The position numbers and the translations under genes are program-made. This document shows, in pieces, positions 1-9,590 of a stretch of DNA of 64,000 bases. The notes below the pieces were generated by a model. The model saw only the letters and a program-made list of their open reading frames with translations. It did no database searches and was not told where the DNA came from. The stretch is taken from assembly GCF_003752155.1 (NCBI RefSeq), contig NZ_RJVG01000001.1, positions 186,001 to 250,000 of the forward strand. The letters are read 5' to 3'. The stretch comes from Mobilisporobacter senegalensis. GTDB lineage: Bacteria > Bacillota > Clostridia > Lachnospirales > Lachnospiraceae. The first letter of the stretch is position 1, and every line of letters starts with the position of its first letter.

Positions 1-819
<819 letters not shown>

Positions 820-883
820 TTATCTTTCATTAAATCTAATAATTTTATTATTTTCTCACTAATTAAATTATCGTCACAAATAT

Positions 884-1915
884 CTAGAATCTTAATATTT
901 CGTATGCAATTCTGCTAGCACCACATCCATCTACAAGATTTGTCATTCTTTTAGAATAAATTTCTCGTAATTGATCATTTTGATAAAGTAAAGCAATACC
1001 TTTTAATATATTTTGTATAACAATATTAATATTTTTACTTACATCTCCTGCATAGATCATAATATTATTGTGTCCAAAGTCTTCTACCCCATTGATTTGG
1101 TTATCTGCAATTGCAAAACAAATAGTTGAAACCCCACAAGCGCATAATTCATAAAGAGTAGTTCCTCCCGCAGATACCGCTATATCGCATTTCATCATTA
1201 ATTCTGACATTTTTTCAACATTATAATGCAAAAAAATGTTATTATAAGTCTTTTCTAACATTTGTAATTGCGATAGATGTTGATTAAATACACCTGACAC
1301 AACATGAAAATTGATATTCTCATATTTCTTTTGCTCAATAATTTCAATCAATAATCTACTTGCTATATTATAAGTATCTGAACCACCAGTTGTTATTAAA
1401 ACAGTCCTTGCTGGATTATTTATTTCATTTTCTCGTTCCAATTGAGAAAATTCTTTACGCAGAGGAACATATTCACAGCCTAGCAATAATTTTATATTCT
1501 TTAAATTATATAAAGATTCGTAATTAAATTTCGGATAATAGTTGGCATAATTGATTATCATATCAACAGGATACGTAAATAAATTCAAATCATCGATATA
1601 AATAATTCGAACATGTCTGCCTATTTCTTTCAAGTATTTTTTTGTCACAAAGTAAGAATCTACAATCAATTTCTTAATTTCTTTTTCTCGTATCAATTCT
1701 ATTAATCTTTCTATCTCTAATTCAAGATCATTCCATTTGCTATTGATGTTTAATGTTGGAAATCCTTTAGATTGAATTAATTTCTTGGGATAATCATCAG
1801 AAATTATAAAAGTACAATCCTCACCATTTTCAACAATTGCTTGTGCTATTGATATACATCGCATTACATGTCCTGTTGCAATTTGTTCATTCCCATCAAC
1901 TCTAAAATATATCAT
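884..1915 (-). CDS. pseG: PseG, UDP-2,4-diacetamido-2,4,6-trideoxy-beta-L-altropyranose hydrolase
   Basis: Removes UDP from the nucleotide-linked altropyranose to give the free 2,4-diacetamido sugar that PseI uses. The 343-residue product opens with the PseG signature (RVDGNEQIATGHVMRC, residues 6-21), in which the GxGH-type His is the expected catalytic residue. A GT-B type C-terminal half carries the donor-binding stretch around SAGGTTLYEL. Length fits the family (about 340). The start ATG follows a GGGAGC ribosome binding site. It lies between a methyltransferase gene and pseB in the same operon. No oddities seen. Confidence 0.93.
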   Translation of the reverse strand: MIYFRVDGNEQIATGHVMRCISIAQAIVENGEDCTFIISDDYPKKLIQSKGFPTLNINSKWNDLELEIERLIELIREKEIKKLIVDSYFVTKKYLKEIGRHVRIIYIDDLNLFTYPVDMIINYANYYPKFNYESLYNLKNIKLLLGCEYVPLRKEFSQLERENEINNPARTVLITTGGSDTYNIASRLLIEIIEQKKYENINFHVVSGVFNQHLSQLQMLEKTYNNIFLHYNVEKMSELMMKCDIAVSAGGTTLYELCACGVSTICFAIADNQINGVEDFGHNNIMIYAGDVSKNINIVIQNILKGIALLYQNDQLREIYSKRMTNLVDGCGASRIAYEILRF

Positions 1916-1955
1916 TATCTTGCTCCCTTAAAATAAAAATCGAACACCTCTTTAT

Positions 1956-2843
1956 CTAACTTAATTTAAAGTAGCCTATAATTTCTCGCCCAATACCCAT
2001 ATTACTCATAATTTCATATAAATTTATTACTTCATCAATTGAAATCTCATGGAGTAGATTTTCAATTTTTATCTTTGCCTTATAGCATGATTTTCCAACA
2101 GTTTTATTTTTAATGTAATTAACATTATCATTTAATAAATTAAAATCAATAGGCGTATCACATAGGAATTTAACTCCAGTCCATCCTTTACTCTTAGTCA
2201 ATTCCATTAGACCATCTTTGTTAAAATACGATATATGATCTGGCATTGCTACCCAATATGGACTATCTACAAACCTATTATTATATAGATATTCTTGCAC
2301 TGCTGAAAAATCATTTGGAACTTTTATGCAGAGAATTGTATTGTCATCAGAAACCTGTTTACACTTCTCAAGTGTTAAAGCTGGTTCAAATAAATGTTCC
2401 AAAACATTATCCAAATTTATGATATCAAATTTATAATTTTTCCTAATTAATTTATCCAATTTTTCATTGATATTCCCAAACAATATTCTGTTACACATAT
2501 CTGGGTTATGTTGATTACAACCATAACTACTATAATCAATCCCTGTTACATTATAACCTTTATCATTAAAATATTTCAGTGCAAAACCTTCCCCACATCC
2601 TATATCAAGAAACTCTTTTCTTTTTTCTACTGTTTTAAATTCTTCTCGTAATTGATCCACTACATATTTTTTTTCTTCCAATTTTATATTGAAATATTTT
2701 ATTTCTTCATCAGAATATTGCTTCGTATATACCTGACTATTCTGAAAATATTTATTGCTATAAAATTCATTTCTTTCTACTTCAGACATTTGTTTTTTTA
2801 ACTCATAATAACCAAATTGGTTTTTAAAAACTAAATCATACAT
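1956..2843 (-). CDS. class I SAM-dependent methyltransferase of the glycosylation operon
   Basis: A 295-residue protein with a Methyltransf_23-type Rossmann core. SAM-binding motif I reads LDIGCGEGFAL (about residues 79-89), followed by an acidic residue at the end of beta-2 (GIDYSS) and a post-I segment with NLDNVLEHL. Such enzymes methylate small molecules or sugars; the substrate cannot be read from the sequence. It sits between pseC and pseG, so an O-methyl group on pseudaminic acid or on an acyl substituent of it is the natural guess. The start is supported by TGAGGTGA 5 bases upstream. It is the only intact methyltransferase in the cluster, since the second one (4038-4867) is broken. 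Confidence 0.85.
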   Translation of the reverse strand: MYDLVFKNQFGYYELKKQMSEVERNEFYSNKYFQNSQVYTKQYSDEEIKYFNIKLEEKKYVVDQLREEFKTVEKRKEFLDIGCGEGFALKYFNDKGYNVTGIDYSSYGCNQHNPDMCNRILFGNINEKLDKLIRKNYKFDIINLDNVLEHLFEPALTLEKCKQVSDDNTILCIKVPNDFSAVQEYLYNNRFVDSPYWVAMPDHISYFNKDGLMELTKSKGWTGVKFLCDTPIDFNLLNDNVNYIKNKTVGKSCYKAKIKIENLLHEISIDEVINLYEIMSNMGIGREIIGYFKLS

Positions 2844-2870
2844 TTTATCACCTCAAAAGGATTTTATTAT

Positions 2871-3995
2871 TTACATACATAACTTTTTAACTTTGTTAAT
2901 TACATAATTTTGTTCTTCATCTGATAAATTTGGATAAATTGGCAAACTAATGAAATTAGAATACACTTCCTCGGCATTAGAGCATACAGTATTTTTATAT
3001 CCATTATTTTGATAATATGGTTGCTTATATACAGGAATATAATGAACATTAACTCCTATGTTTTGAGCTAAAAGCGACTCAACCACTTCTCTTCTATTCT
3101 CATTAATAATTTGGATCACATATAAATGCCAACTATTATTACAACCATCTAGTTGTTTTGGTATTATTATGTTTTTAATATTAGAAAACTCGTCATTATA
3201 CCTATTAGCTATTTCTCTTCTTCTTGCCACAAACTGTTCTAATTTCTTCATTTGACTAATACCCAATGCACATTGTATGTCTGTAACACGATAGTTAAAT
3301 CCCAATTCTAGCTGTTCATAATACCATGGTCCATCATAGGAGGACATTAGTGATTGATTTCTTGTAATTCCATGGCTCCTATATAGAACAAGGCGATTAT
3401 ATAATTCTTTATCATTCGTAGTTATCATACCCCCTTCTCCAGTTGTTATATGTTTTACTGGGTGAAAACTAAAAGTTGTTAAATCCGAAATATTACCTAT
3501 CATTTCCCCTTTATAATCAGCTCCCAAAGCATGAGCCGCATCTTCAATGATTAGTAAATTATACTCTTTAGCAATATGACGTAATTCATCTAATTCACAT
3601 GGTTGCCCAGTAAAATGAACTGCAATTATTGCTTTCGTTTTATTTGTTATTTTTCTTCTAACATCTTCTGGATCAATATTGTATGTATTGGGATTTATAT
3701 CTGCAAAAATTGGTGTTGCTCCACAATATAAAATACAGTTCGCAGAAGCAACAAAAGTAATAGGTGTTGTAATAACTTCATCACCTTCTCCTATTCCTGC
3801 TGCAAGGCAAGCTACATGTAATGCTGCTGTACCATTTGAAACAGCAACTGCATATTTTGCTCCAACATATTCTTTTACCATATTTTCAAATTCTACAACT
3901 TTAGGGCCTGTTGTTAAATAATCAGATTTTAATACTTCGACTACAGCATTAATATCATCATCATCAATATATTGTCTACCATACGGAATATACAT
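2871..3995 (-). CDS. pseC: PseC, UDP-4-amino-4,6-dideoxy-N-acetyl-beta-L-altrosamine transaminase
   Basis: PLP-dependent aminotransferase of the DegT/DnrJ/EryC1/StrS fold (374 residues). It aminates C4 of the PseB product using glutamate. The internal aldimine lysine is K181 in FHPVKHITTGEGG, the cofactor Asp lies in IIEDAAHALGA (about 150-159), and the N-terminal YGRQYID opening is typical of PseC. Length and motifs match the family closely. GGAGGAAATT precedes the ATG. It lies downstream of the disrupted methyltransferase gene and upstream of an intact one. Confidence 0.94.
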   Translation of the reverse strand: MYIPYGRQYIDDDDINAVVEVLKSDYLTTGPKVVEFENMVKEYVGAKYAVAVSNGTAALHVACLAAGIGEGDEVITTPITFVASANCILYCGATPIFADINPNTYNIDPEDVRRKITNKTKAIIAVHFTGQPCELDELRHIAKEYNLLIIEDAAHALGADYKGEMIGNISDLTTFSFHPVKHITTGEGGMITTNDKELYNRLVLYRSHGITRNQSLMSSYDGPWYYEQLELGFNYRVTDIQCALGISQMKKLEQFVARRREIANRYNDEFSNIKNIIIPKQLDGCNNSWHLYVIQIINENRREVVESLLAQNIGVNVHYIPVYKQPYYQNNGYKNTVCSNAEEVYSNFISLPIYPNLSDEEQNYVINKVKKLCM

Positions 3996-4037
3996 AATTT
4001 CCTCCTTGTACTTACTTTAGCTTTTTACTATAGTACA

Positions 4038-4867
4038 TTATTTACAAAGAATCACACTTCCTCCTAAATCCATAACAGGATAATAGTTAACTCCCTTTTC
4101 CTCTGCAAATTGACGAACCGCCTTTTTTACTCCATCAAATCTAGTACTGCTATAGTCATGGATCATTATATATCCTCCTTTTATCAGTCGTTTATAAAAA
4201 TATATAAGTCCTTCATGTATCGGCTTGTATAAATCTATATCAAGGCTAACGAAACAAAAAATATCCTCAACTCCAACAGTGCTTTTAGGAAAACAACCCT
4301 TTTTTATAATACAATTTTGTTTATATACCATTTTATCAAGTACTAATTGTATACTATCATTATAATATTCCCCTTCTGATGAATTAGAAAAATGGAATTC
4401 TTCTTCGAAAGTAATATCTCTTTTATTAAAACCAGAAAAAGTATCAAATAAATATATCTTTCTATCACTGAAAAAATAATTGATATATTTAGCAAATTCT
4501 CCTTTATATACACCCAGCAACTGAGCCATTGACTCCTTTTTCATTTATTTCTTGACATATTGCTTTAAGTATTCCTGGTCGTACATCAATTATTCCCTCT
4601 TGATAAATATCCAAAATTTTTTGAGGCGAAACAGAATATTGGTTCGTTAGAATCTCTGTAATTTCAGATTTATATAAATCTGTTATAATTATATAATCAA
4701 AACAATAATTTATAATTTCATTTTCAGAAATAATTGGAATACCATTGAGTGTTTTCCCTAATCTTATTCTTATCAATATCCATAAAAGCACTTACCTTTA
4801 TATGCGATTGCAACATTGTTTGAGTACGTAATCCACCGTCCCCAGCTCCCCATATCAATACATTCAT
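4038..4867 (-). pseudogene. TylF-family methyltransferase with nucleotide-binding N-terminus, broken by two frameshifts
   Basis: Read leftwards, an ATG at 4867 behind AAAGGAG starts MNVLIWGAGDGGLRTQTML, a Rossmann-like opening. That frame holds to about 4762, where an apparent one-base insertion shifts the reading; the next frame continues with GKTLNGIPIISENE down to about 4520. There roughly five bases expected between VA and LGVYKGEFAKYI are missing, and a third frame carries the catalytic part (YLFDTFSGFNKRD, FVSLDIDLYKP, GGYIMIHDYSS) to the stop at 4038. The three frames join into one protein of about 275 residues resembling the TylF/MycF O-methyltransferase group with its usual N-terminal domain. 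The two indels do not compensate. Either the gene is recently inactivated or the assembly has two errors; the surrounding genes are intact, so I favour inactivation. Confidence 0.82.
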
Positions 4868-4906
4868 AATTTTCTCCTTTGAATTAATTTTACTAATTTA
4901 AATTTA

Positions 4907-5962
4907 TTACTTTTTTATTAACTCCCAGCTTAAAGGCGTCCCCATTTCAATATCTACTGCTGCAGTTTTTCCTAATATTCCTTCATAAAACATAGTGTGC
5001 AAACCAAATGCTGGGCGTATAGATTTTACATTATCAGAGGTAAAAACCTCTCCTTTTTTAATACTTTGTACAACAAATAAAGATCTTGAATGTTCACGAC
5101 TTTTTAGTTGCCTGTCTGTCAATTTATAAGTAACGGTACCTATTGCTTTTTCTACAACTCGAATATCTTCTACCATTTTCTTAAATTCATCTGGTTCCAT
5201 AGAAAATGCTGCGTCAGCTCCTCCATCTGATCTACTCAGAGTTAAATGTTTTTCAATAACTCTTGCTCCTAAGGAAACTGCTGCAACTGCAACTGCAGAT
5301 CCCATAGTATGGTCAGATAGACCTACGATACAATTAAATTTATCTTTCATATCAATCATAGTTTTTAAATTTATATCTTCATACGGTGTTGGATACGCAG
5401 ATGAACATTTCAGCAAGATTACATTATCATTACCTTCTTCTTTACATACATTCAGCGCTCTTTCTATATCTTCTAAATATGCTATACCAGTAGACATAAT
5501 TATTGGTTTGCTTGTCCTTGCCACCTTTCGTATTAGAGGAATGTCGGTTATTTCAAACGATGCTATCTTATATAAATCCATATTCATTTCTTCCATAAAA
5601 TCAACTGCCGTAAAATCAAATGGAGATGAAAAACACATTAATCCAAGGTCCTGTGCAACTTTTTTCAATTTTGGTTGCCATTCCCATGGTGTGTAAGCAG
5701 TTTGATATAATTTATGCAAAGTAGTACCATCCCATATTGTCCCTTGAGTAATTTGAAAATATTCTTTGTCGCTATTAAGCGTTATTGTATCAGGTGTATA
5801 TGTTTGTAATTTTATAGCATCTGCACCTGCCTCTTTTGATACCTTAATAATTTCAACTGCTCTGTCATAGTCCATTAAATGATTTGCTGACATTTCTGCT
5901 ATTATAAATGTTTGTGATTCACTATTAATATTTCTTCCTTTTAATCTAATGTTATTGTTCAT
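4907..5962 (-). CDS. pseI: PseI, pseudaminic acid synthase
   Basis: Condenses phosphoenolpyruvate with 2,4-diacetamido-2,4,6-trideoxy-L-altrose to make pseudaminic acid. The 351-residue protein has a NeuB-type TIM barrel (about 1-270) with the opening FIIAEMSANH, KLQTYTPDT, and VGLSDHTMGSAVAVAA, then EKHLTLSR, and a C-terminal SAF/antifreeze-like domain (about 290-350, RSLFVVQSIKKGE). NeuB, LegI and PseI share this layout; YTPDT and the surrounding Pse genes point to PseI. GGGGGG at the ribosome binding site precedes ATG 5962. pseF ends 17 bases upstream. Confidence 0.93.
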   Translation of the reverse strand: MNNNIRLKGRNINSESQTFIIAEMSANHLMDYDRAVEIIKVSKEAGADAIKLQTYTPDTITLNSDKEYFQITQGTIWDGTTLHKLYQTAYTPWEWQPKLKKVAQDLGLMCFSSPFDFTAVDFMEEMNMDLYKIASFEITDIPLIRKVARTSKPIIMSTGIAYLEDIERALNVCKEEGNDNVILLKCSSAYPTPYEDINLKTMIDMKDKFNCIVGLSDHTMGSAVAVAAVSLGARVIEKHLTLSRSDGGADAAFSMEPDEFKKMVEDIRVVEKAIGTVTYKLTDRQLKSREHSRSLFVVQSIKKGEVFTSDNVKSIRPAFGLHTMFYEGILGKTAAVDIEMGTPLSWELIKK

Positions 5963-5978
5963 GGCATCCCCCCGATGA

Positions 5979-6713
5979 TTAAACGTGCTTTTGTTTAATG
6001 CCTTGGTTTATTTGAGAAATTTCTTTGTGTTCATCAAGAAATTGAACAATTTCTTTACTAGTAACATATTTATTTTTAAAATGTTCATAAATCAATCTTA
6101 CTAATTCAAAATCTTCTTTTGTATCTACACATAAACGATAGTCTTTTTGATAAAATTCTGATCCTTCAAATTTACCAACAATAAATTCTTCTGGATGCTT
6201 ATACATATATAGTGTAACATGTTCCTTGTATGGAGAATCTCCCTCTATATTTCTGGAGATATCATAAACCTTTTCCAATGCTTGTCTGGTGAATACTTCA
6301 ACATCAAATCCACGAATAAAATTTTCTGGCACATCAACTCTAACAAATTCAAAATTATTAGTTAAAAAATAGGTAATAACTTGGTCAATAATAATAGGAT
6401 CAATAAATGGGCAATCTCCTGTAATACGAATAATAATGTCTCCATTATATAAATTAACAGTATCTACGTAACGTTTTAATACATTATTTTCATCACCACG
6501 AAAAACATTATAATAATTTGCTTCTAAATATTCTACCATTGGGTCTTCACAATCATTTTCTGTAGTAGCTAACACTACTTCATCAATGTATTTACTGGTC
6601 ATTGTACGATCTAAAGTATATGTAATCATTGGCTTATCTAAGATCATTTTCATGATTTTTCCTGGTAAACGTTCTGAACCCATTCTTGCTTGTATGATAC
6701 ATAATATTTTCAT
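5979..6713 (-). CDS. pseF: PseF, pseudaminic acid cytidylyltransferase (SpsF-like)
   Basis: Activates pseudaminic acid with CTP to CMP-Pse, the donor for the flagellin glycosyltransferase. I place the start at ATG 6713 (244 residues), where MKILCIIQARMGSERLPGK gives the family's N-terminal nucleotide-binding loop and GGGAGA lies 7 bases upstream. An upstream in-frame extension to 6806 would run into the preceding gene and has no signal. TGDCPFIDP (about residue 95) and DTKEDFELV near the C-terminus are typical of SpsF/PseF cytidylyltransferases. It fills the last step of a pathway otherwise complete here, which supports PseF over a generic SpsF assignment. Confidence 0.88.
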   Translation of the reverse strand: MKILCIIQARMGSERLPGKIMKMILDKPMITYTLDRTMTSKYIDEVVLATTENDCEDPMVEYLEANYYNVFRGDENNVLKRYVDTVNLYNGDIIIRITGDCPFIDPIIIDQVITYFLTNNFEFVRVDVPENFIRGFDVEVFTRQALEKVYDISRNIEGDSPYKEHVTLYMYKHPEEFIVGKFEGSEFYQKDYRLCVDTKEDFELVRLIYEHFKNKYVTSKEIVQFLDEHKEISQINQGIKQKHV

Positions 6714-6729
6714 TTCATTATCTCCCAGT

Positions 6730-7140
6730 TCACTTATTTTCAACAAATTCAATAATACCCATATCTTTATGAAACATAAAAGCCACCTTTCGATTACCAA
6801 TGGCAATTGCTGGTGCTACATTTTGCGTTAGTATAAATCCCATTTTTTTATATTCTTCAATCACATTGTCAATTGAATCAACCTCATAGCAGATATGATA
6901 AGGAGTTGCTGCTCCACTCATTTTTTTTATTAAATTACTAATAGGGCTTGTCTCATCAACAGATTCTATTAATTCAATTACTGTATTATTATTCCCTTCT
7001 TTGTTTTCTAAAAAACATATATTTATTTTTCTATTTATATCTACAATTGTTTTTTCTATTTCAGAGAATCCAAGTGATTTAAAATGAGTTTTCGACTTTT
7101 CAATTGAGTTAACCGCATAGGCTATATGATGAATCTTCAT
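6730..7140 (-). CDS. VOC-superfamily (glyoxalase-like) protein in the glycosylation operon
   Basis: A 136-residue protein with two beta-alpha-beta-beta-beta repeats. It starts MKIHHIAYAV at ATG 7140 behind GGAGAG; the in-frame ATG at 7212 lies inside pseH and is not credible. His/Glu residues in the usual metal positions are visible (H4, E59 of VIELIES, H82 of PYHICYEV, and a Glu near the end in IIEFVE), as in methylmalonyl-CoA epimerase-like members. The substrate is unknown. It is tightly packed between pseH (one base apart) and pseF (16 bases), so a role in making or modifying the sugar is likely, perhaps handling an acyl thioester linked to the nearby ACP. That link is inference. Confidence 0.75.
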   Translation of the reverse strand: MKIHHIAYAVNSIEKSKTHFKSLGFSEIEKTIVDINRKINICFLENKEGNNNTVIELIESVDETSPISNLIKKMSGAATPYHICYEVDSIDNVIEEYKKMGFILTQNVAPAIAIGNRKVAFMFHKDMGIIEFVENK

Positions 7141-7141
7141 A

Positions 7142-7696
7142 TTATCTCTCCATTTCAAATTTAATAAAATCGTACTTTTTGCTTGAACGTAATTCTTTCC
7201 AAACAGTATCAATAATGCTCATTATAGTCACATCATACTCTATATTGTTTTTAATAACATGATTTTTAATCACTTTTTCTACTTTACTGCCACATAGCTG
7301 ATGCAATTTAATAACACCTTCATTTAAACTTAGTACTTCATTATATAATCTTTTTAACTTCAGAACATCAAAAACATAATCATATAAATTCCACTCTAAA
7401 TACATAGCTAATTGTAGAGAGCGAAGAGATTTTTCACCTATATAATACCCCCAAGAACTTTCTTTTTTTATTTTATCTATATCAGTTATATTAATAATAC
7501 CTGCTGGTTGATTATTTACTACAATCATCCAGTATTCAACAGTTTGACTATTTTGAATATTTTTAAGCCATTCTTTTTGTGTCTTTATTGTTAATGTTGG
7601 ATCTGTATTCATCCACTTTGTAATGTCAGTATCCATTCTCCATTTTATGATTCTTTCCAAATCATCTTCATTAATCCTACGTAATTTTACATTCAT
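7142..7696 (-). CDS. pseH: PseH-like GNAT N-acetyltransferase
   Basis: A 184-residue GNAT protein that should acetylate (or acylate) N4 of UDP-4-amino-4,6-dideoxy-beta-L-AltNAc, the step between PseC and PseG. The N-terminal pattern LERIIKWRMDTDITKWM is typical of PseH and related RimJ-like sugar acetyltransferases, followed by the GNAT core (PAGIINITDI, WGYYIGEK) and the C-terminal LNEGVIKLHQLCGSK helix-strand. It starts at ATG 7696 and follows the ACP gene by 9 bases. Because an ACP lies next door, the acyl donor could be an acyl-ACP rather than acetyl-CoA; the sequence does not settle this. Confidence 0.85.
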   Translation of the reverse strand: MNVKLRRINEDDLERIIKWRMDTDITKWMNTDPTLTIKTQKEWLKNIQNSQTVEYWMIVVNNQPAGIINITDIDKIKKESSWGYYIGEKSLRSLQLAMYLEWNLYDYVFDVLKLKRLYNEVLSLNEGVIKLHQLCGSKVEKVIKNHVIKNNIEYDVTIMSIIDTVWKELRSSKKYDFIKFEMER

Positions 7697-7705
7697 AAGA
7701 TACTC

Positions 7706-7924
7706 CTATTTTTGTATTGCATCCAACAAATCTTGTACTGTACTTAACTCAAGTACTGTCTCTAATGGTATATTTACTTTTAACTTTTCCTCGATTTCGC
7801 CTATAATCATTAAGTGTGCCAATGAATCCCATTTTTCTGTGCTTTCAATTGATAGTTTTTCATTCACGGCTTTAATATCCATCTCTAATATTCTTGCAAT
7901 AATTTCAAATATTTGTTCTCTCAT
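7706..7924 (-). CDS. acyl carrier protein
   Basis: A 72-residue acidic protein with the four-helix ACP pattern. The phosphopantetheine attachment serine is S34 in KWDSLAHL, a variant of the usual DSL motif, followed by the acidic helix II (MIIGEIEEKL). It lies 7 bases downstream of the FkbH-like gene and 9 bases upstream of pseH. Freestanding ACPs next to FkbH-like proteins usually carry a glyceryl thioester made from 1,3-bisphosphoglycerate; this is known for the family and only inferred here. It is unlikely to be the fatty-acid ACP because of its context. Confidence 0.9.
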   Translation of the reverse strand: MREQIFEIIARILEMDIKAVNEKLSIESTEKWDSLAHLMIIGEIEEKLKVNIPLETVLELSTVQDLLDAIQK

Positions 7925-7931
7925 TATTGAA

Positions 7932-9560
7932 CTAACTCCTTTTAATATAGTATTCTCGATCTAATTTTGTTTCCAAACTGATGCGATATATTTTATAATC
8001 TTCTGTTGCTTCAATAATTTGATATCCCATCCTATCATAAAAATCTTCAACTGGCTTATTTTTGGATGTTTTTATATATTTGCTAAATAAAATTTGATAT
8101 CCATCCTTTAATAAATCTTTTTCTACAAAATCAATTATATAGTTTTCTATAAATTTTCCCATAATTCTGCAGCTTAATATAAATGTATCTATAAATGCCT
8201 GATTTAACAAATTAACTATCACTACAGCCGTAATTCCGTTATTGCCAAATTTATCACTTATCTCAAATGCATATATTTTTTTATTTGGAGCTTGTATTAT
8301 TTCTTCTAATTCTACCATCGTGTATCGCTGAGTAGTTAAATTAAATTGATTTGTTTTATTAATTAGTTGAAACAGTCTTTGTCTATTTAAAAATGGTTCA
8401 ACGGGTTTCACAGTAATATGTAAACCTGTTAGGTATGAAGTAAAGTCCATTGTTTTTTTTTGTAATTCTAAACGTTTTGAATTAGCTAAATATTGTAATG
8501 ACCTTTCTTTATCTTCATTTGTAAATGTTAATTTTTTAAAGTATTTAGTGTAAACCTCTTCCATTGCTTTAGGAAGTAATTCTATTCTATTTGGAAATTC
8601 AGGAACAGTCACATCTGGTAAAGAATTTTTTACTAATTCTCGCTCTGCTGGATTATCATCAAAAAATACAAAAGAATCTAATCCAAGATTAATTTCTTTT
8701 GATATTTCTAAAATGTTAATATCCTTTTGAATCCAGTTTATTTTCTTTGCAATAAAGTCATCTTCTTTTAAAATCATATGTTGATTTGTTCTTATAACTG
8801 AAATGGCATCCTCATAATTATTTTTAGAAACAATAGCTAGCAGTATTCCTGTGTTTTTTATCCTTCTAATTATTCTTTGCAGGTCTTTATAAATCAAACC
8901 AATTTTTTCATCTGAAAGTTCTATATTGTTGTATTCTCCTTCGCCAATAATCCCCCCCCAAATAGTATTATCTAAATCTAGAATTAGAACTTTTTTTTGA
9001 GTTTCTTTTAAAAGTTGTAAACAATTATCAATTTCCTTGATTAAAGAATCTTTGGCAAGGTTTGTATGAATAATTCTTCCTAAATACCATAGTTTATTCG
9101 TATAAAAATTATCTTTACCTATCTTCTCAACTTGTTTTTTATATGAAAATTGATGTATATTAGTAAAATCATTGATTACATTTTTTAACTCTTTTTTCCA
9201 GATTTGTTCAATAACTAACGTATCCAAATCATCAGTTCCAATTTCCATATCATATGAACGAAAATCAACATCTGAAATAAAATATACTATATGACTATTT
9301 ATACATTTTCTAAATAAAGAAAACCAGTTTGAAACCTCTAAATGAATCTGTTCTATACTTTCGCAATTAATACATATCTCCTTTATATCAATAATAATAT
9401 ATATCACTTCAGGATTATATTTATATAATTGAGAATTTTTATTTGCCATTTCTTCAAATACATTACCATAGCCTGTTGTTTTAAAAATATTATGTTTTTT
9501 GGTAATATTTTGAATGACCGGTTCCATATTTACATTAGATAACAATGCTATTTTCTGCAT
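7932..9560 (-). CDS. FkbH-like HAD-IIIC phosphatase with GNAT-like C-terminus (glyceryl-ACP synthase family)
   Basis: A 542-residue three-part protein. Residues 1-170 form an N-terminal domain of the type seen in FkbH proteins. Residues 190-330 are a HAD-IIIC phosphatase with the nucleophile motif DLDNT at 195-199 and a later FFDDNPAERE. The C-terminus (about 390-540) is GNAT-like (FGNNGITAVVIV, LSCRIMGKFIENYI). FkbH proteins take the phosphoglyceryl group of 1,3-bisphosphoglycerate, dephosphorylate it and load it on an ACP Cys/Ser arm. The ACP is encoded 7 bases downstream, so the pair is functionally complete. The likely role is supplying an acyl group for the flagellar sugar. The family assignment is solid; the product is inference. 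Confidence 0.85.
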   Translation of the reverse strand: MQKIALLSNVNMEPVIQNITKKHNIFKTTGYGNVFEEMANKNSQLYKYNPEVIYIIIDIKEICINCESIEQIHLEVSNWFSLFRKCINSHIVYFISDVDFRSYDMEIGTDDLDTLVIEQIWKKELKNVINDFTNIHQFSYKKQVEKIGKDNFYTNKLWYLGRIIHTNLAKDSLIKEIDNCLQLLKETQKKVLILDLDNTIWGGIIGEGEYNNIELSDEKIGLIYKDLQRIIRRIKNTGILLAIVSKNNYEDAISVIRTNQHMILKEDDFIAKKINWIQKDINILEISKEINLGLDSFVFFDDNPAERELVKNSLPDVTVPEFPNRIELLPKAMEEVYTKYFKKLTFTNEDKERSLQYLANSKRLELQKKTMDFTSYLTGLHITVKPVEPFLNRQRLFQLINKTNQFNLTTQRYTMVELEEIIQAPNKKIYAFEISDKFGNNGITAVVIVNLLNQAFIDTFILSCRIMGKFIENYIIDFVEKDLLKDGYQILFSKYIKTSKNKPVEDFYDRMGYQIIEATEDYKIYRISLETKLDREYYIKRS

Positions 9561-9590
9561 AATTAATCTCCTAATTGTCTATTACATAAA

